Below, piece by piece: positions 37,121 to 49,890 of a stretch of DNA of 64,000 nucleotides. Every line of letters starts with the position of its first letter. Within the stretch, counting starts at the first letter, position 1. This DNA is from Planctomycetota bacterium (GTDB taxonomy: Bacteria > Planctomycetota > Planctomycetia > Pirellulales > Pirellulaceae), in contig JAFLCP010000010.1 of assembly GCA_017303505.1 (NCBI GenBank), positions 19,403 to 83,402 on the forward strand, written 5' to 3'. The position numbers and the translations under genes were made by a program. Below the pieces are notes generated by a model. That model ran no database searches. It saw only the letters and a list, made by a program, of their open reading frames with translations, and was not told the DNA's origin.

Positions 37121-37432
37121 CATCAGCCGTACGCGTTAGCGTCGGTTTTACTTCTCCAACGGTACCCGGTTTCAGTTGCGTTGGTTGTGCGTGACACCTT
37201 CTGTCACCCCCGTCAATAATGGAACGGTTACGTCCGACGCTGCGCGGTCGGGAAACCGCAGCTAACGCTGTGTGCTCATCAGCCGTACGCGTTAGCGTCG
37301 GTTTTACTTCTCCAACGGTACGCGGCTGCCGTCGCGTTGGTTGTGCGTGACACTTTCTGTCACCCCCGTCCATAATGGAACAGTTACGTCCGACGCTGCG
37401 CGGTCGGGAAACCGCAGCTAACGCTGTCGGCT
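37121..37432. repeat. Tandem 156-bp intergenic repeat, two copies
   Basis: Copy 1 (37121-37276) and copy 2 (37277-37432) differ at only a handful of bases. Each begins CATCAGCCGTACGCGTTAGC and ends in CAGCTAACGCTGT plus a G-rich end, so start and end can fold on each other (TTAGC/GCTAA, AGCCG/CGGCT). The GTTAGCG-type words are widespread in planctomycete intergenic DNA (recollection). It sits between two convergent operons and may mark transcript ends. Confidence 0.85.
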
Positions 37433-37456
37433 CATCGCATCGTACCCGTTTACAAC

Positions 37457-38650
37457 TTACCCTCTAATCGCCCAACGAATCACGTCCAACCAGGACGGCT
37501 CTTTTCCATACAACATGATGCCTGCAGCGAAAATGCGGCCAGCTGCTAATCGCAGAATATAAATGCCGACAAACAAGAACAACAAACTCGCGGCGATTTC
37601 CCACCAGGCTACTTCACCCAGAAACAAGCGGATGGGCATTGCCGTGGAAGATGTGCCTGGCAATACGCTCAGGACACGCATCGCGTTTCCATCAGGTTGT
37701 GGAATGGCTAGAAAGCCGGCGGCGATGGGGAGCATTGGCAAGAACAGTAAACTGCTCTTAGCTGAGGTGTTAGGGTCATTGATGATCGAAGAGACCGCGG
37801 CAAAGAAGCAGTTCCAAAAAATCGCCCCGCCCAAGAACAGGAGTGCCAGTAAGGGAAAGAGATCCCAACGCGTCAGCGAATCGGGCATTCCCACACCATA
37901 GCCTGCTAACCATACAACTCCGTATATCAGAATACCTCCCACGAGTAATGTGGCGACAGAAGCAAAAGCGGCAGCGGTCAAGCCAATCAACTTTCCATCG
38001 ATCCATGCTTGGGGCGATATGGCGCTAACGACTTGCTCGGTGATTCGCTGTTGCTTCTCACCCGTAATTCCGACCATAAAGAAGGACAAGCCAAGAAAGT
38101 TGACAATTACCATAAAACTTCCCATGCCGATGGCAACGCCGCGATCCGCTAATGAAATAGTGTTCGGCATCGTCGTTGTAATCTTGATGGCTTGTGGAGC
38201 AAGGAACTGTTGAAATTGCTCCGGCGTTATGGATGCTTTGTCGATCACGCGACTGGTGCGTTGCGCATTTAGGGCAGTTTGCAAATCATTGACCCAGCGA
38301 GGTTGTTGGCGGACGATCAATTCAACATCATTCTCGCTCGAATTTGTTTTGTTTTCGGTGATAACGAGAATGCCATCGATGGACCGTTGGTCTAGTTTTG
38401 TGCGAAGTTGTTCGAGCGTCTCTGTGGTAGGCCGTAGCTGAATCTTGGATTTCTCAGGGAGCTCTAACGGTTGATTCGAGCCGACCACCACAAGTTCAAC
38501 CGCTTTACTGCTGCTCGCGAACTTGACGACACCAAAACCTAATACCGAAGAGACCAATAAGCTCACGATGCCGATCAGTTGATCCCGCCATTTGAAGAAA
38601 CGGAAGAATTCCCATCGGGCTACGGTACATATACTTGGGTTCATTTCCAT
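37457..38650 (-). CDS. ABC-2 exporter permease, NatB-like
   Basis: The 397-aa protein has one N-terminal transmembrane helix (IGIVSLLVSSVLGFGVVKFA), a soluble domain of about 150 residues outside the membrane, and about five helices at the C-terminal side (VAIGMGSFMVIVNFLGLSFF, FASVATLLVGGILIYGVVWL, LLALLFLGGAIFWNCFFAAV, SSLLFLPMLPIAAGFLAI, AASLLFLFVGIYILRLAA). This layout matches NatB-type Na+ exporter subunits and other ABC-2 transporters. It follows the ATPase gene after 69 bp on the same strand. The substrate is not established. Confidence 0.87.
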   Translation of the reverse strand: MEMNPSICTVARWEFFRFFKWRDQLIGIVSLLVSSVLGFGVVKFASSSKAVELVVVGSNQPLELPEKSKIQLRPTTETLEQLRTKLDQRSIDGILVITENKTNSSENDVELIVRQQPRWVNDLQTALNAQRTSRVIDKASITPEQFQQFLAPQAIKITTTMPNTISLADRGVAIGMGSFMVIVNFLGLSFFMVGITGEKQQRITEQVVSAISPQAWIDGKLIGLTAAAFASVATLLVGGILIYGVVWLAGYGVGMPDSLTRWDLFPLLALLFLGGAIFWNCFFAAVSSIINDPNTSAKSSLLFLPMLPIAAGFLAIPQPDGNAMRVLSVLPGTSSTAMPIRLFLGEVAWWEIAASLLFLFVGIYILRLAAGRIFAAGIMLYGKEPSWLDVIRWAIRG

Positions 38651-38719
38651 GTCCTGGTGATGGCACTATCTGAGCGGCGACGGATTAATTGTTGTGCAGG
38701 AAAGGTGATGAAAGAAGCT

Positions 38720-39682
38720 TCATACGTCTGAGGGCTCTTTCTGAGGGAGACCGTCATTAGCAACTCGCAAATAGATTTCGTGAAGGGATGTCGAGCTACT
38801 TTGGAAAGTCCGAATTGCACCCCATTGTTGCAATTTGTTCAACCATTCGAGCTGTTTCTGGTTGGGACCAAATTGCATGGCGATAAGATTGGGCTGTTCC
38901 AACAGGAGGCCACGCACGTCACCATGTGCTTGTATTTCCGTGAGCAAATTAGCAGCGATAGGTTGTTCAAATTCGACGCGCAACGTTTTGCCGCCATGTT
39001 CGCCATGGCAAATTTCTTCTACAGTTCCGCTTAGAACCTTTTGTCCTTTGGCGATGATCATGACGTGGTCTGCGAGCCGTTCAATCAAGTTGAGTTGATG
39101 GGCACTGAGTAGCACCGTCGTACCCTCCGCTCGAATCTCGCGGATAAGATTTACCATCAGTTCTTGATTGATCGGGTCGAGGCCCGAAAACGGTTCATCT
39201 AAAACCAAAAGAGCAGGGCGGTGAAGCACCGCGCTCGCAATCTGAACCTTTTGTTGATTTCCTTTGCTCAATGTTTCCAGCTTGCTTTTGGCATATTGTG
39301 TCAGACCGAGTCGTTCGATCCACAATTGCGAGACTCTTTTTGATTCGGTGCGGTTCAGGCCGCGCAGGCCAGCGAAGTATTCGAGAGTCGCAGCAACGGG
39401 TTGGTCTTTATAGAGCCCACGATCTTCAGGCAAGTAGCCGATCTTGGCTCGATCCAGTGGAACTGTTGCTCCGGAGCTATTCCGCCAGACAAAGGTGCCT
39501 TCGTCTGGCGGGAGCATGCCGATCAGCATTCGGACCAAGGTGGATTTACCAGCACCATTGGGACCGAGCAAAGAGAAGATCTGTTGTGGAAGTACCTCAA
39601 AGGATATCCGCTGTACGGCTCGAATAGAACCGAACGATTTACCAACTCCCTCAGCAGATACAAGCGGCTGTGATTTATTCAT
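38720..39682 (-). CDS. ABC transporter ATP-binding protein, NatA-like
   Basis: The 320-aa protein has Walker A LLGPNGAGKST, Q-loop region YLPEDRGLYKDQ, signature LSKGNQQK, Walker B LLVLDEPFSGLDP and switch LLSAHQLNLIERL. The GYLPEDRGLY and LSKGNQQK blocks are characteristic of the NatA subfamily. ATG 39682 is the start; it overlaps the stop of the upstream choloylglycine-hydrolase gene by 8 bp. The longer frame antisense to that gene's end is rejected. The permease follows directly, so hydrolase, ATPase and permease form one operon. Confidence 0.92.
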   Translation of the reverse strand: MNKSQPLVSAEGVGKSFGSIRAVQRISFEVLPQQIFSLLGPNGAGKSTLVRMLIGMLPPDEGTFVWRNSSGATVPLDRAKIGYLPEDRGLYKDQPVAATLEYFAGLRGLNRTESKRVSQLWIERLGLTQYAKSKLETLSKGNQQKVQIASAVLHRPALLVLDEPFSGLDPINQELMVNLIREIRAEGTTVLLSAHQLNLIERLADHVMIIAKGQKVLSGTVEEICHGEHGGKTLRVEFEQPIAANLLTEIQAHGDVRGLLLEQPNLIAMQFGPNQKQLEWLNKLQQWGAIRTFQSSSTSLHEIYLRVANDGLPQKEPSDV

Positions 39683-40727
39683 TCGTTGGTGCAAGAAACT
39701 TGAAGAGTGGTGCCGGTTTAAAACCTTTGGTTTGGTCACCAGCAAGATCGGGATTACCATCCAGTTGGAGTTTGCGCGGGCCGGAGCCTTCACTGAAATC
39801 CAGTTCGCTGAATTTTGTCCAAACGATGCTTGGACTATTGGTGTCTTGGTAGTAGTAGACTTTGTTCTTCTGGTCGCTAACGGTAAGCCAGAGTGTATCG
39901 GCAATATTCGGCTTGCCTGGGATTTTGATGCCAATCGGTACGCTGACATTGCGCATGATGCTAAAGACGGTGGCTACGGCGCGACGAGGGTCTGCTGTCT
40001 GTGTGGCTTCGTTGATGTAATAGGAGAGTCGCGCAAATCGGTCGGTAGGACGGTTCGTTCCTGGCAGCATCACATCTCCACCAATGGCCTTCCAGTAATT
40101 GGCGAGTGGTATTTGCTCACTGAAAATCGGCGAGTTGGTCATGACTTGATATTGCTTGCCATGGTGAATGGTTAGTTTGCCCTCGACGTACTCGAAGATC
40201 GCCGAGTCGCCTGAGGCGTCCGAGATGGAGAGGTGAACGGTGCCCGGTTCACCGGTTGGTGCTAGGATGGGCACCATGCGGAACTCCTCTTTACGTAAGC
40301 CTTCTACTGCTTCGGCTGTGGTGGCGTAATTGTCGAGTACATACTGCGCCCAAGCAGAGATTGGCAAAGTGGGACGTTTGTCGTCGGCTTTGGCAACAGG
40401 ATACTTGGATTCGGCCAAGTAGAGCATGTTGGCTACAAGTCCTTTTTCGTTCATGCCGTCAGCGGTAGCACCTTCATAGATGGTAACAGCCACGCTCCCA
40501 TATTTACTCTTCCAGTTGAGAGGTGTTTTGGTGTTGCTGGTGCGTTCCAGTCCACGTGGATACAGCCACATGTTGGTATCCATATCCGATACGAACCAAT
40601 CCATAGTTCTACCCGTGATGGTTTGGCCCTCTTTGCCGAAATAGACCGCACGTGAGCAAGCATCGGAATTGGCTGGAGTGAGCATGAGAGCTGAGAGAAG
40701 TGTGGCGGTGAGAAAACGCTTTTTCAT
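39675..40727 (-). CDS. Secreted choloylglycine-hydrolase/penicillin-V-acylase family Ntn amidohydrolase
   Basis: A signal peptide of 23 residues ends exactly before Cys24 (LTPANSDACSRAVYF), so cleavage would expose the N-terminal nucleophile Cys required by this Ntn family. Other typical blocks are ITGRTMDWFVSD (Arg and Asp), ATADGMNEKGLVANMLYL, and YQVMTNSPIFSEQIPLANYW (Asn). The C-terminal part is KVYYYQDTNSPSIVW. The family hydrolyses linear amides such as bile-salt conjugates, penicillin V or acyl-homoserine lactones; here the protein is exported and leads an ABC exporter operon. At 350 aa the length is normal. Confidence 0.9.
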   Translation of the reverse strand: MKKRFLTATLLSALMLTPANSDACSRAVYFGKEGQTITGRTMDWFVSDMDTNMWLYPRGLERTSNTKTPLNWKSKYGSVAVTIYEGATADGMNEKGLVANMLYLAESKYPVAKADDKRPTLPISAWAQYVLDNYATTAEAVEGLRKEEFRMVPILAPTGEPGTVHLSISDASGDSAIFEYVEGKLTIHHGKQYQVMTNSPIFSEQIPLANYWKAIGGDVMLPGTNRPTDRFARLSYYINEATQTADPRRAVATVFSIMRNVSVPIGIKIPGKPNIADTLWLTVSDQKNKVYYYQDTNSPSIVWTKFSELDFSEGSGPRKLQLDGNPDLAGDQTKGFKPAPLFKFLAPTNE

Positions 40728-40934
40728 GGTGTATTCCTAGAGAAGATGTACAAAAAGAGCCAAAGCACGGCGCCAGTTCATTTCGCTGTTGTGTTCGATG
40801 AAACAGCCTATTATAGCAGTTCGTAAAGGAGCTGGTGATAATAATCATGTTGTGGGCTGAGTGAAGTTTCCTTTAATTCCGTTCATCAATCGGACCGAGT
40901 ATCGCAGTCTCAGGCATAGCCATCATTGAAGGTC

Positions 40935-43778
40935 CTAGTGGGCCGTTTCTATGGGCTGTGTCAATCGTTTAAGTTCTTCTCCCGTAAGGGCTCGATCAAA
41001 AACGGCGACTCCGCCGATCCAGCCTGTGAACCCAACGCTACGCGAACTGTGAATGACTCGACCTATCGTAAAAGGGCCACCGCTTCTGGCGTCCTGGGGA
41101 GCATATAGGTCATGCGGATACCACCAAGGATTCAGCCGCAAAGCCACGAGTTCACGCGAAACTTCCTTTCCCTCCTGAATCGTCACTTCCACCTTGGTGT
41201 AAGGGTATTCTCGAAGTTCAACCCGTGTTCCGGCAGAGTCTTTGATGATCTTGGTGCTTAATGGGCTGATCTCGGGTGGGTTGTAGTACTGGTCCTTGGG
41301 AAACGCTTCCTCTTCACCCGGTTGCATACCTGGAAGTTGAGCATAATGACCCTGCATGTAAGCGTTGTAGGCAGATGAGATCAGTTTGTCGCCTTTGGGA
41401 TTGTCGAGCCAGCGATCCCCCGCTTCTCCATTGAGCCAGCCTGTCAGTTCATCCTTTTGATGGTCGAATGTCATGGCGAAACAATGCCAGGACTTATCGA
41501 GCACATCAGCCGCAGAGTCCGCAGGGATAGCGAGCGATTGTGTCAGTGAGTTGCATTTGTGCAGGGCGTATTTGTTGAGGAAGGAACTGGCTCCATTTTC
41601 GGAAACATGACCGCAGGCGCTTCCTTCTTTGTTCAGACCAGCAAAAAGGGCATACTGCCGTTGGCCTCGTTCGACTTTTGCGATGCTTGCTGTTTCTGTT
41701 TGCTTGAGATCGGTTCCCTCATGCCAAATTCCCGCCAGTGCATGATTACCACTTTCCCGTATAGCCCACACGACTACCGTCACGGACTTACCGGCCCCCT
41801 TGATGTCGAGCGGTGTGTCATGCAATCGCGAGCGAGGAACATAGAGGAATGGGCGAAAGTCGGGATCGGATTCCTTGACGATTCGAATTGCATTACCGAA
41901 TGGCCCGCGACCCAGCATCGGAAAATCTGCGTAGGTTGCTTCTCGCCCTTTTCCCCAATAGTCCTTGGTATAGTTTGCTGCATCAAGTGGGTAGTTCGTT
42001 GGTGAGTCGTTGGGGACATGCGCAACGAATCGTCGTTCCCCATCCGGCTCGCGCTTAACAAAATCCCAAAAGGCAACTAGATTTGGAATATTCTTGACTG
42101 CGTTGACGTTTTCCTGATTTGATGAATCAGCGCTAGATTCTAACCCTTCATTGTCATGAATGGAAACCCGCGTGCAACCAAGTGGCTCACGAATCGTTCT
42201 CACTGGGCCATCAAAGGTATTGTTGACGACTTGGATCGATTCGCCCCCTGGAGCAAACGTAATTGCGTGGGCTGCATTTGGCCCGCTGACAAAAACATTG
42301 CCTTCCACAATCACATTCCGATACAAACCGTTGGGTTCGTAGGCAGTAAAATAGAGTTCAGGGTACTGTTCGTAGTTTCCGGTTGTGAAAGTGCGTCGAC
42401 CGAATCTTGGATCTGGCTGACATTTCGTCGTATTGTTAACGAAGATGTTGTTCGACAACACAAAATTGCGAGGTTGATTGATCCAGGAGCCACGTCCCCC
42501 TCCTCGAAAAGTATTGCCCGAGATTACGACATCTTCGCAAGATTTCTCGACACTGATAACGCGCGAACCATTGGTGCCATCGACAGTGTTCCCAGTGATG
42601 GTCGCATTTTTGCAAAACTCTGCCAGGAAAAATGCTCCCATTCGTGAGCCTGTAATGTGATTGCCCTGGAACACGATACCATCGCATTTCTGAATGTGCA
42701 TGGTGTCGCCTAATGCGCTAAGGCGACAGCCTTTGACGATTACATTTTTACAACCAACCAGATCGAAAGCCCCTTTGCCCGGACCGCTTCCTTTGGGGGC
42801 GTATAACGCCAAGTGGCTTTGGAACATGTTGGTGATTAGTTTTGTTTCTGCCCCGGCACTTTCATTGAACTTGATCGCAGGTCCAGCAACGGTCTCCGAG
42901 ATACGAATAAAGTCTGGTTGGCTCTCTACCACAAAATACTGACGGCCTTTGGTAAGCTTCTTCGGTAGGTTTGCCCCGAAGAAGCAAATCGAGTCGTAAC
43001 CTCGATCGGCCTCTGCACCTTCTCGTTTTATGGAGACAGGGAGTTGCGGTTGATTCTCAAAGAACACTCGATCATCGTTGGCTTCCATTCGAACATTATT
43101 TCGCACTAGATCGTGGCGAAAGTACTGGTGCGCCATAGCGCGTTGGGCTGCATCGAATTCTTCCGGCCACACCATGATCTGCCACAGAAAGCCATAATCC
43201 CACATGAACTTTCCGGTTCGCTCCAGCGTGCAATTCTCGATTGATACATTTTGAGCATACGTTTCGACTTCTCGTTCGCTTCCTGACTTGAGAGCCCCCG
43301 AAACAGTAACGGCTGCTCCGGCTAAACCATTACTGGATATGTCGCGGAATGATAAATTGCTTGTCGTCCCATCAGCGGTGGTTGTGATAACGATAGCTCG
43401 GGTATTGGCATTGGGGGGCCATGAATTATCCGAACGCGCTGGGTCGAAAACATTGCCTTCGAAGTGTCCACCGTGCCACTGGAAATTCTGAAGGTTCTCA
43501 CCGCGGAACAGAACAACTTGAGCTTGGTCTTCAAGGGTTTGTGGAAGAATGAAGCGAGCGCCTTCCGCCTTAACAGTTAGGTTCGACTTTAGTTGAATCG
43601 GGCTCTTGCCGTCGAGCGGATAATCGCCCGGAGGAATCGTTAAAATTGAATGCGGTTTCGCTTGCTGGAAGAGTTTGTCAAGTTGTCGAGGTTCGTCTCC
43701 ATGAGCTATGACAGAGCTGATGCACACGAAGAGTATGCTGAGGCAGGAGAAGCGAAGGCGCATATCAAGACGTTCCAT
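40935..43778 (-). CDS. Secreted right-handed beta-helix protein with C-terminal LamG-like domain
   Basis: A signal peptide (LSILFVCISSVIAHGDE) is followed by a start-of-helix segment (AKPHSILTIPPGDYPLDGKS). Residues about 60-560 form a right-handed parallel beta-helix with repeated rungs such as VIVKGCRLSALGDTMHIQKC, GIVFQGNHITGSRMGAF, ATITGNTVDGTNGSRVISVE and VVISGNTFRGGGRGSWINQP. The last 350 residues look like a concanavalin/LamG sandwich (SVTVVVWAIRESGNHALAGI, SWHCFAMTFDHQKDELTGWL, SVGFTGWIGGVAVFDRAL). Such proteins bind or cleave polysaccharides. ATG 43778 is used; ATG 43763 with GGAA 8 nt upstream is equally possible. Confidence 0.83.
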   Translation of the reverse strand: MERLDMRLRFSCLSILFVCISSVIAHGDEPRQLDKLFQQAKPHSILTIPPGDYPLDGKSPIQLKSNLTVKAEGARFILPQTLEDQAQVVLFRGENLQNFQWHGGHFEGNVFDPARSDNSWPPNANTRAIVITTTADGTTSNLSFRDISSNGLAGAAVTVSGALKSGSEREVETYAQNVSIENCTLERTGKFMWDYGFLWQIMVWPEEFDAAQRAMAHQYFRHDLVRNNVRMEANDDRVFFENQPQLPVSIKREGAEADRGYDSICFFGANLPKKLTKGRQYFVVESQPDFIRISETVAGPAIKFNESAGAETKLITNMFQSHLALYAPKGSGPGKGAFDLVGCKNVIVKGCRLSALGDTMHIQKCDGIVFQGNHITGSRMGAFFLAEFCKNATITGNTVDGTNGSRVISVEKSCEDVVISGNTFRGGGRGSWINQPRNFVLSNNIFVNNTTKCQPDPRFGRRTFTTGNYEQYPELYFTAYEPNGLYRNVIVEGNVFVSGPNAAHAITFAPGGESIQVVNNTFDGPVRTIREPLGCTRVSIHDNEGLESSADSSNQENVNAVKNIPNLVAFWDFVKREPDGERRFVAHVPNDSPTNYPLDAANYTKDYWGKGREATYADFPMLGRGPFGNAIRIVKESDPDFRPFLYVPRSRLHDTPLDIKGAGKSVTVVVWAIRESGNHALAGIWHEGTDLKQTETASIAKVERGQRQYALFAGLNKEGSACGHVSENGASSFLNKYALHKCNSLTQSLAIPADSAADVLDKSWHCFAMTFDHQKDELTGWLNGEAGDRWLDNPKGDKLISSAYNAYMQGHYAQLPGMQPGEEEAFPKDQYYNPPEISPLSTKIIKDSAGTRVELREYPYTKVEVTIQEGKEVSRELVALRLNPWWYPHDLYAPQDARSGGPFTIGRVIHSSRSVGFTGWIGGVAVFDRALTGEELKRLTQPIETAH

Positions 43779-44146
43779 TACGAAGTGTGTTGTTGCGATT
43801 GCCCGTTGAATGAGCTAGATCTCACGTGGGCTAGCCGCAAAACGTATGTTGCTGGTAACAAGTGAAGCAGACAAATTCGACCTGTTGAAAATCAACTTGT
43901 TGAATGACAAGTCGCTTGTTCCGTAGGATTAGAGTATATAATGCCGAGCCATGAATTCAAATCAGACCGTGCGTTATAAACCGAGCCATTCTCTTTGTTC
44001 TCGAGCGATTTGATTTGTCTTCGACGCGGTGAATTATGGGCGATGGCTAGCGATTGCAAGATCGTTCTTTTGCGGGCAGACATATTCAAGTACGGCGATG
44101 ATTCATAACTAAAGAACTAACTCCGCTCAGCGACGTACAGATTTAG
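43779..44146 (+). other. Intergenic stretch, nothing supportable
   Basis: About 370 bp between the beta-helix gene and the interrupted small gene. Frames are short. No RNA gene or strong promoter is seen. Confidence 0.35.
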
Positions 44147-44494
44147 GTGATCAAGGCGTCCATTGAAAGACGCGCCCACGAGCTCGAGGAAGCCTATATG
44201 AATGTACTCATTCAGGCAGGACCTGTTTTTCAATGCGCAGATGCAATGAAGAAATCGATCGATGAAATTTTAGAGGCCCTGCGAGCAGACCATTTTGCGA
44301 AGGCAGCCGGCTGAGGTTATCGCGAATTTGCTGCTAACTTCATCTGGATGCAGCATTGTTTGGGAGGATTGAATGATGCAGCGATGGAGTGCTCAGATAC
44401 AGTATCATTGGTCGACATGGATTGTCATTTGGCGTTTGAGCAAGTTTATCCAATGGTGAACGAGTATTTTGCGAGCCTGCGGGGCTCGCGTTGA
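44147..44494 (+). pseudogene. Small gene interrupted by one in-frame TGA
   Basis: From GTG 44147 a single frame runs to TGA 44492-44494 (115 sense positions), broken only by TGA at 44312-44314 (codon 56). The first part reads VIKASIERRAHELEEAYMNV and MKKSIDEILEALRADHF, helical and amphipathic. The part after the stop continues in the same frame with GYREFAANFIWMQHCLGG, ECSDTVSLVDMDCHLAFE and QVYPMVNEYFASLRG. Both halves look coding. A stop (TAG) directly precedes the GTG, so the true N-terminus may be lost. No family recognised. CGA-to-TGA or TGG-to-TGA would each explain the stop. Confidence 0.5.
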
Positions 44495-44699
44495 ATCACC
44501 GGTTTTAGGGATCAAAAATCCCCTTCGCGAGAAGTCTATCAACCATTTATTTGACGTAGGACAAAACGCACGGGCTGTGTTACAAGTTCCGCCACCTTAT
44601 AGCCTAGCCGGAAGCTGCTGCTAAAATGCTCGAATCTGCCCAATGACAACTTTGGATCACGACTTCTGCGCCACTCTTTACGGAAGGATGGTTTACTGT

Positions 44700-45854
44700 A
44701 TGAGCGATTTTCAGGTCGTAAAATTTAGAGCAATTGATCGCCCGCTGACGGACAAGCAGCTAGCGTTTATGGAGAAGCAGTCGTCGCGAGCTGAAGTTAC
44801 CAAATGGACGTTCGATGTTGAATACAACTACAGTTCGTTTCGCGGTGATGTCGAATCGATGCTGCGTAATGGATACGATATTTGTCTGGAATTTGCGAGT
44901 TCCTACTCACGGCGGGTTTACATTCGCTTGCCGAATGGATTGCCTGTTGCAGATGAGTTGTGGGCCGAGTGCCTCAACGCGGATGGAGTTGAGTGGACGC
45001 AGGACAAAAATGGCAAAGGTGGTGTCCTTACGATCTCTCCCTTGATCGAGGATGCTGACTGGCTCGAGTCCGACGGTGAAGAGTATCTTGATGGTGTGGC
45101 GAAACTGCGCGAGATGTTGATTGCTGGAGATCCGCGAGCTGCTTACTTTGTTTGGTTGTGCGGCGCCATTTCCGGTAATGAAGATCCCGACGAAGCTATG
45201 GAACCTCCGGTACCACATGGTATGAGCGAGTTTCCAACGGATGTCGCCGAGCTTCTCTACTTTTTTGAACAGGATCCTTTGCTTGTTACAGCGGCTGGTC
45301 AAGGTATACCGAAGTTCGACGGTCAAAAATCGCAATCCGAGCAAGCCGTTGAATGGATCGCTTCGCTGAGCGATCAACGCAAAGTGGCTATTATTGAACG
45401 TCTTTTGCAAGATGATCCGGTTACTGTCAAGGCAGAATTGCTGTCTGAGATTAGAGATACCCAAGAGTCGGTTGAGTGGCCGATGGAAGCCCCTACACGG
45501 ACGCTCGCAAACTTGCTGACGCAATGCGAAGTTCTGGTGGATATAGAAATCGAGAAACGTAAGGAGAAAGAGGCTGCTGAGGCCAAACTCGCAGCGGAAA
45601 AAGTTGAAAAGGAACGTCAAGAGCGGCTCACAAAGATCAAAGCTGATCCGCAGAGTTGGTTGAAGAAAGCGACAGAGTTAGTGGATCGTCGTGGACACGA
45701 CAATTATGTCAAAGCTGCGGAAATCCTAGCAGATGTGCGCGCGGCGTTGGGAGAAGTGGAGGGGCGAAAGATCGCCTGCAAGCATGCCGCTCAACTAGCC
45801 AAGGACAATCCAACACTCAATATGCTCAAGTCAGCTTTGCGAAAAAGGGCTTAA
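44700..45854 (+). CDS. Conserved-looking protein of unknown function with C-terminal coiled coil
   Basis: The protein (384 aa from ATG 44700) begins MSDFQVVKFRAIDRPLTDKQ, then shows FDVEYNYSSFRGDVESMLRN, GYDICLEFASSYSRRVYIRL and GVLTISPLIEDADW. I associate the FxAIDRPL opening with an uncharacterised bacterial family but cannot name it. Residues about 270-330 are a charged coiled coil (EIEKRKEKEAAEAKLAAEKV, EKERQERLTKIKADP) and the C-terminus is helical. No signal peptide. A longer start at ATG 44643 adds 19 residues that look non-conserved. The gene stands alone on the plus strand. Confidence 0.72.
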   Translation: MSDFQVVKFRAIDRPLTDKQLAFMEKQSSRAEVTKWTFDVEYNYSSFRGDVESMLRNGYDICLEFASSYSRRVYIRLPNGLPVADELWAECLNADGVEWTQDKNGKGGVLTISPLIEDADWLESDGEEYLDGVAKLREMLIAGDPRAAYFVWLCGAISGNEDPDEAMEPPVPHGMSEFPTDVAELLYFFEQDPLLVTAAGQGIPKFDGQKSQSEQAVEWIASLSDQRKVAIIERLLQDDPVTVKAELLSEIRDTQESVEWPMEAPTRTLANLLTQCEVLVDIEIEKRKEKEAAEAKLAAEKVEKERQERLTKIKADPQSWLKKATELVDRRGHDNYVKAAEILADVRAALGEVEGRKIACKHAAQLAKDNPTLNMLKSALRKRA

Positions 45855-45970
45855 CTTCGTAGGCTCTCCAAGGCGGAGGTAGTCAATACCGTCGTTCTAT
45901 TCAACAAAGGCATCGCCGCATTTAACAGGTTCATCGACAATGGCTTTTGATTGAGACTTGGGGTTAATAA

Positions 45971-46432
45971 ATGGAAGATAACAACTCGAATCCTTTTCGA
46001 CCAAGCACGACGACAATTCCCGACATTGAGCGTGCTCAAGAACTCTCGGAGCAAATCCAACCATTCGCACCCGATCCTGTGCCACGCAATCTCGGCTTTA
46101 TGATGTTGTCTGTCTTGGTCGTAGTTATCGCGGGCTGTTTGAATTGGCATCTGTCGCCGTTGTTTGGATTCGGGCCAGCATACTCGCTCTTTATCCATCT
46201 GCCAGTCTTTTCAATGTTGGTTGGGATACTAAGCGGCTTTATGGATAGACGAATTTTACTCTTACAACCTCTTCTTTTCTTTTTCGTGGCATATGTACTT
46301 CATGCGATTGCACTCAAAGTGTTCGGTGATAAATTTGCGATTCTTTTTTGGAGTATGGGAATTGTCTCGACACTCACCATGCTGGTCGGGTGTTGTCTGG
46401 GAGGCTTGCTTAAGGCTGCTTTCTGGAGGTGA
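45971..46432 (+). CDS. Hypothetical four-helix membrane protein
   Basis: The 153-aa product has a polar N-terminus (about 40 residues, Pro-rich) and four hydrophobic segments (LGFMMLSVLVVVIAGCLNW, YSLFIHLPVFSMLVGILSGF, LLLQPLLFFFVAYVLHAIA, FAILFWSMGIVSTLTMLVGC). No catalytic or transport motif. It follows the previous unknown gene by about 115 bp in the same direction. Not recognised. Confidence 0.6.
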   Translation: MEDNNSNPFRPSTTTIPDIERAQELSEQIQPFAPDPVPRNLGFMMLSVLVVVIAGCLNWHLSPLFGFGPAYSLFIHLPVFSMLVGILSGFMDRRILLLQPLLFFFVAYVLHAIALKVFGDKFAILFWSMGIVSTLTMLVGCCLGGLLKAAFWR

Positions 46433-46496
46433 TGTTCAACTCCGTTTCGTTGAGACTGCGAAGAAGTGATTCAGCGAGAATTCATTATAAATGGAG

Positions 46497-49890
<3,394 letters not shown>

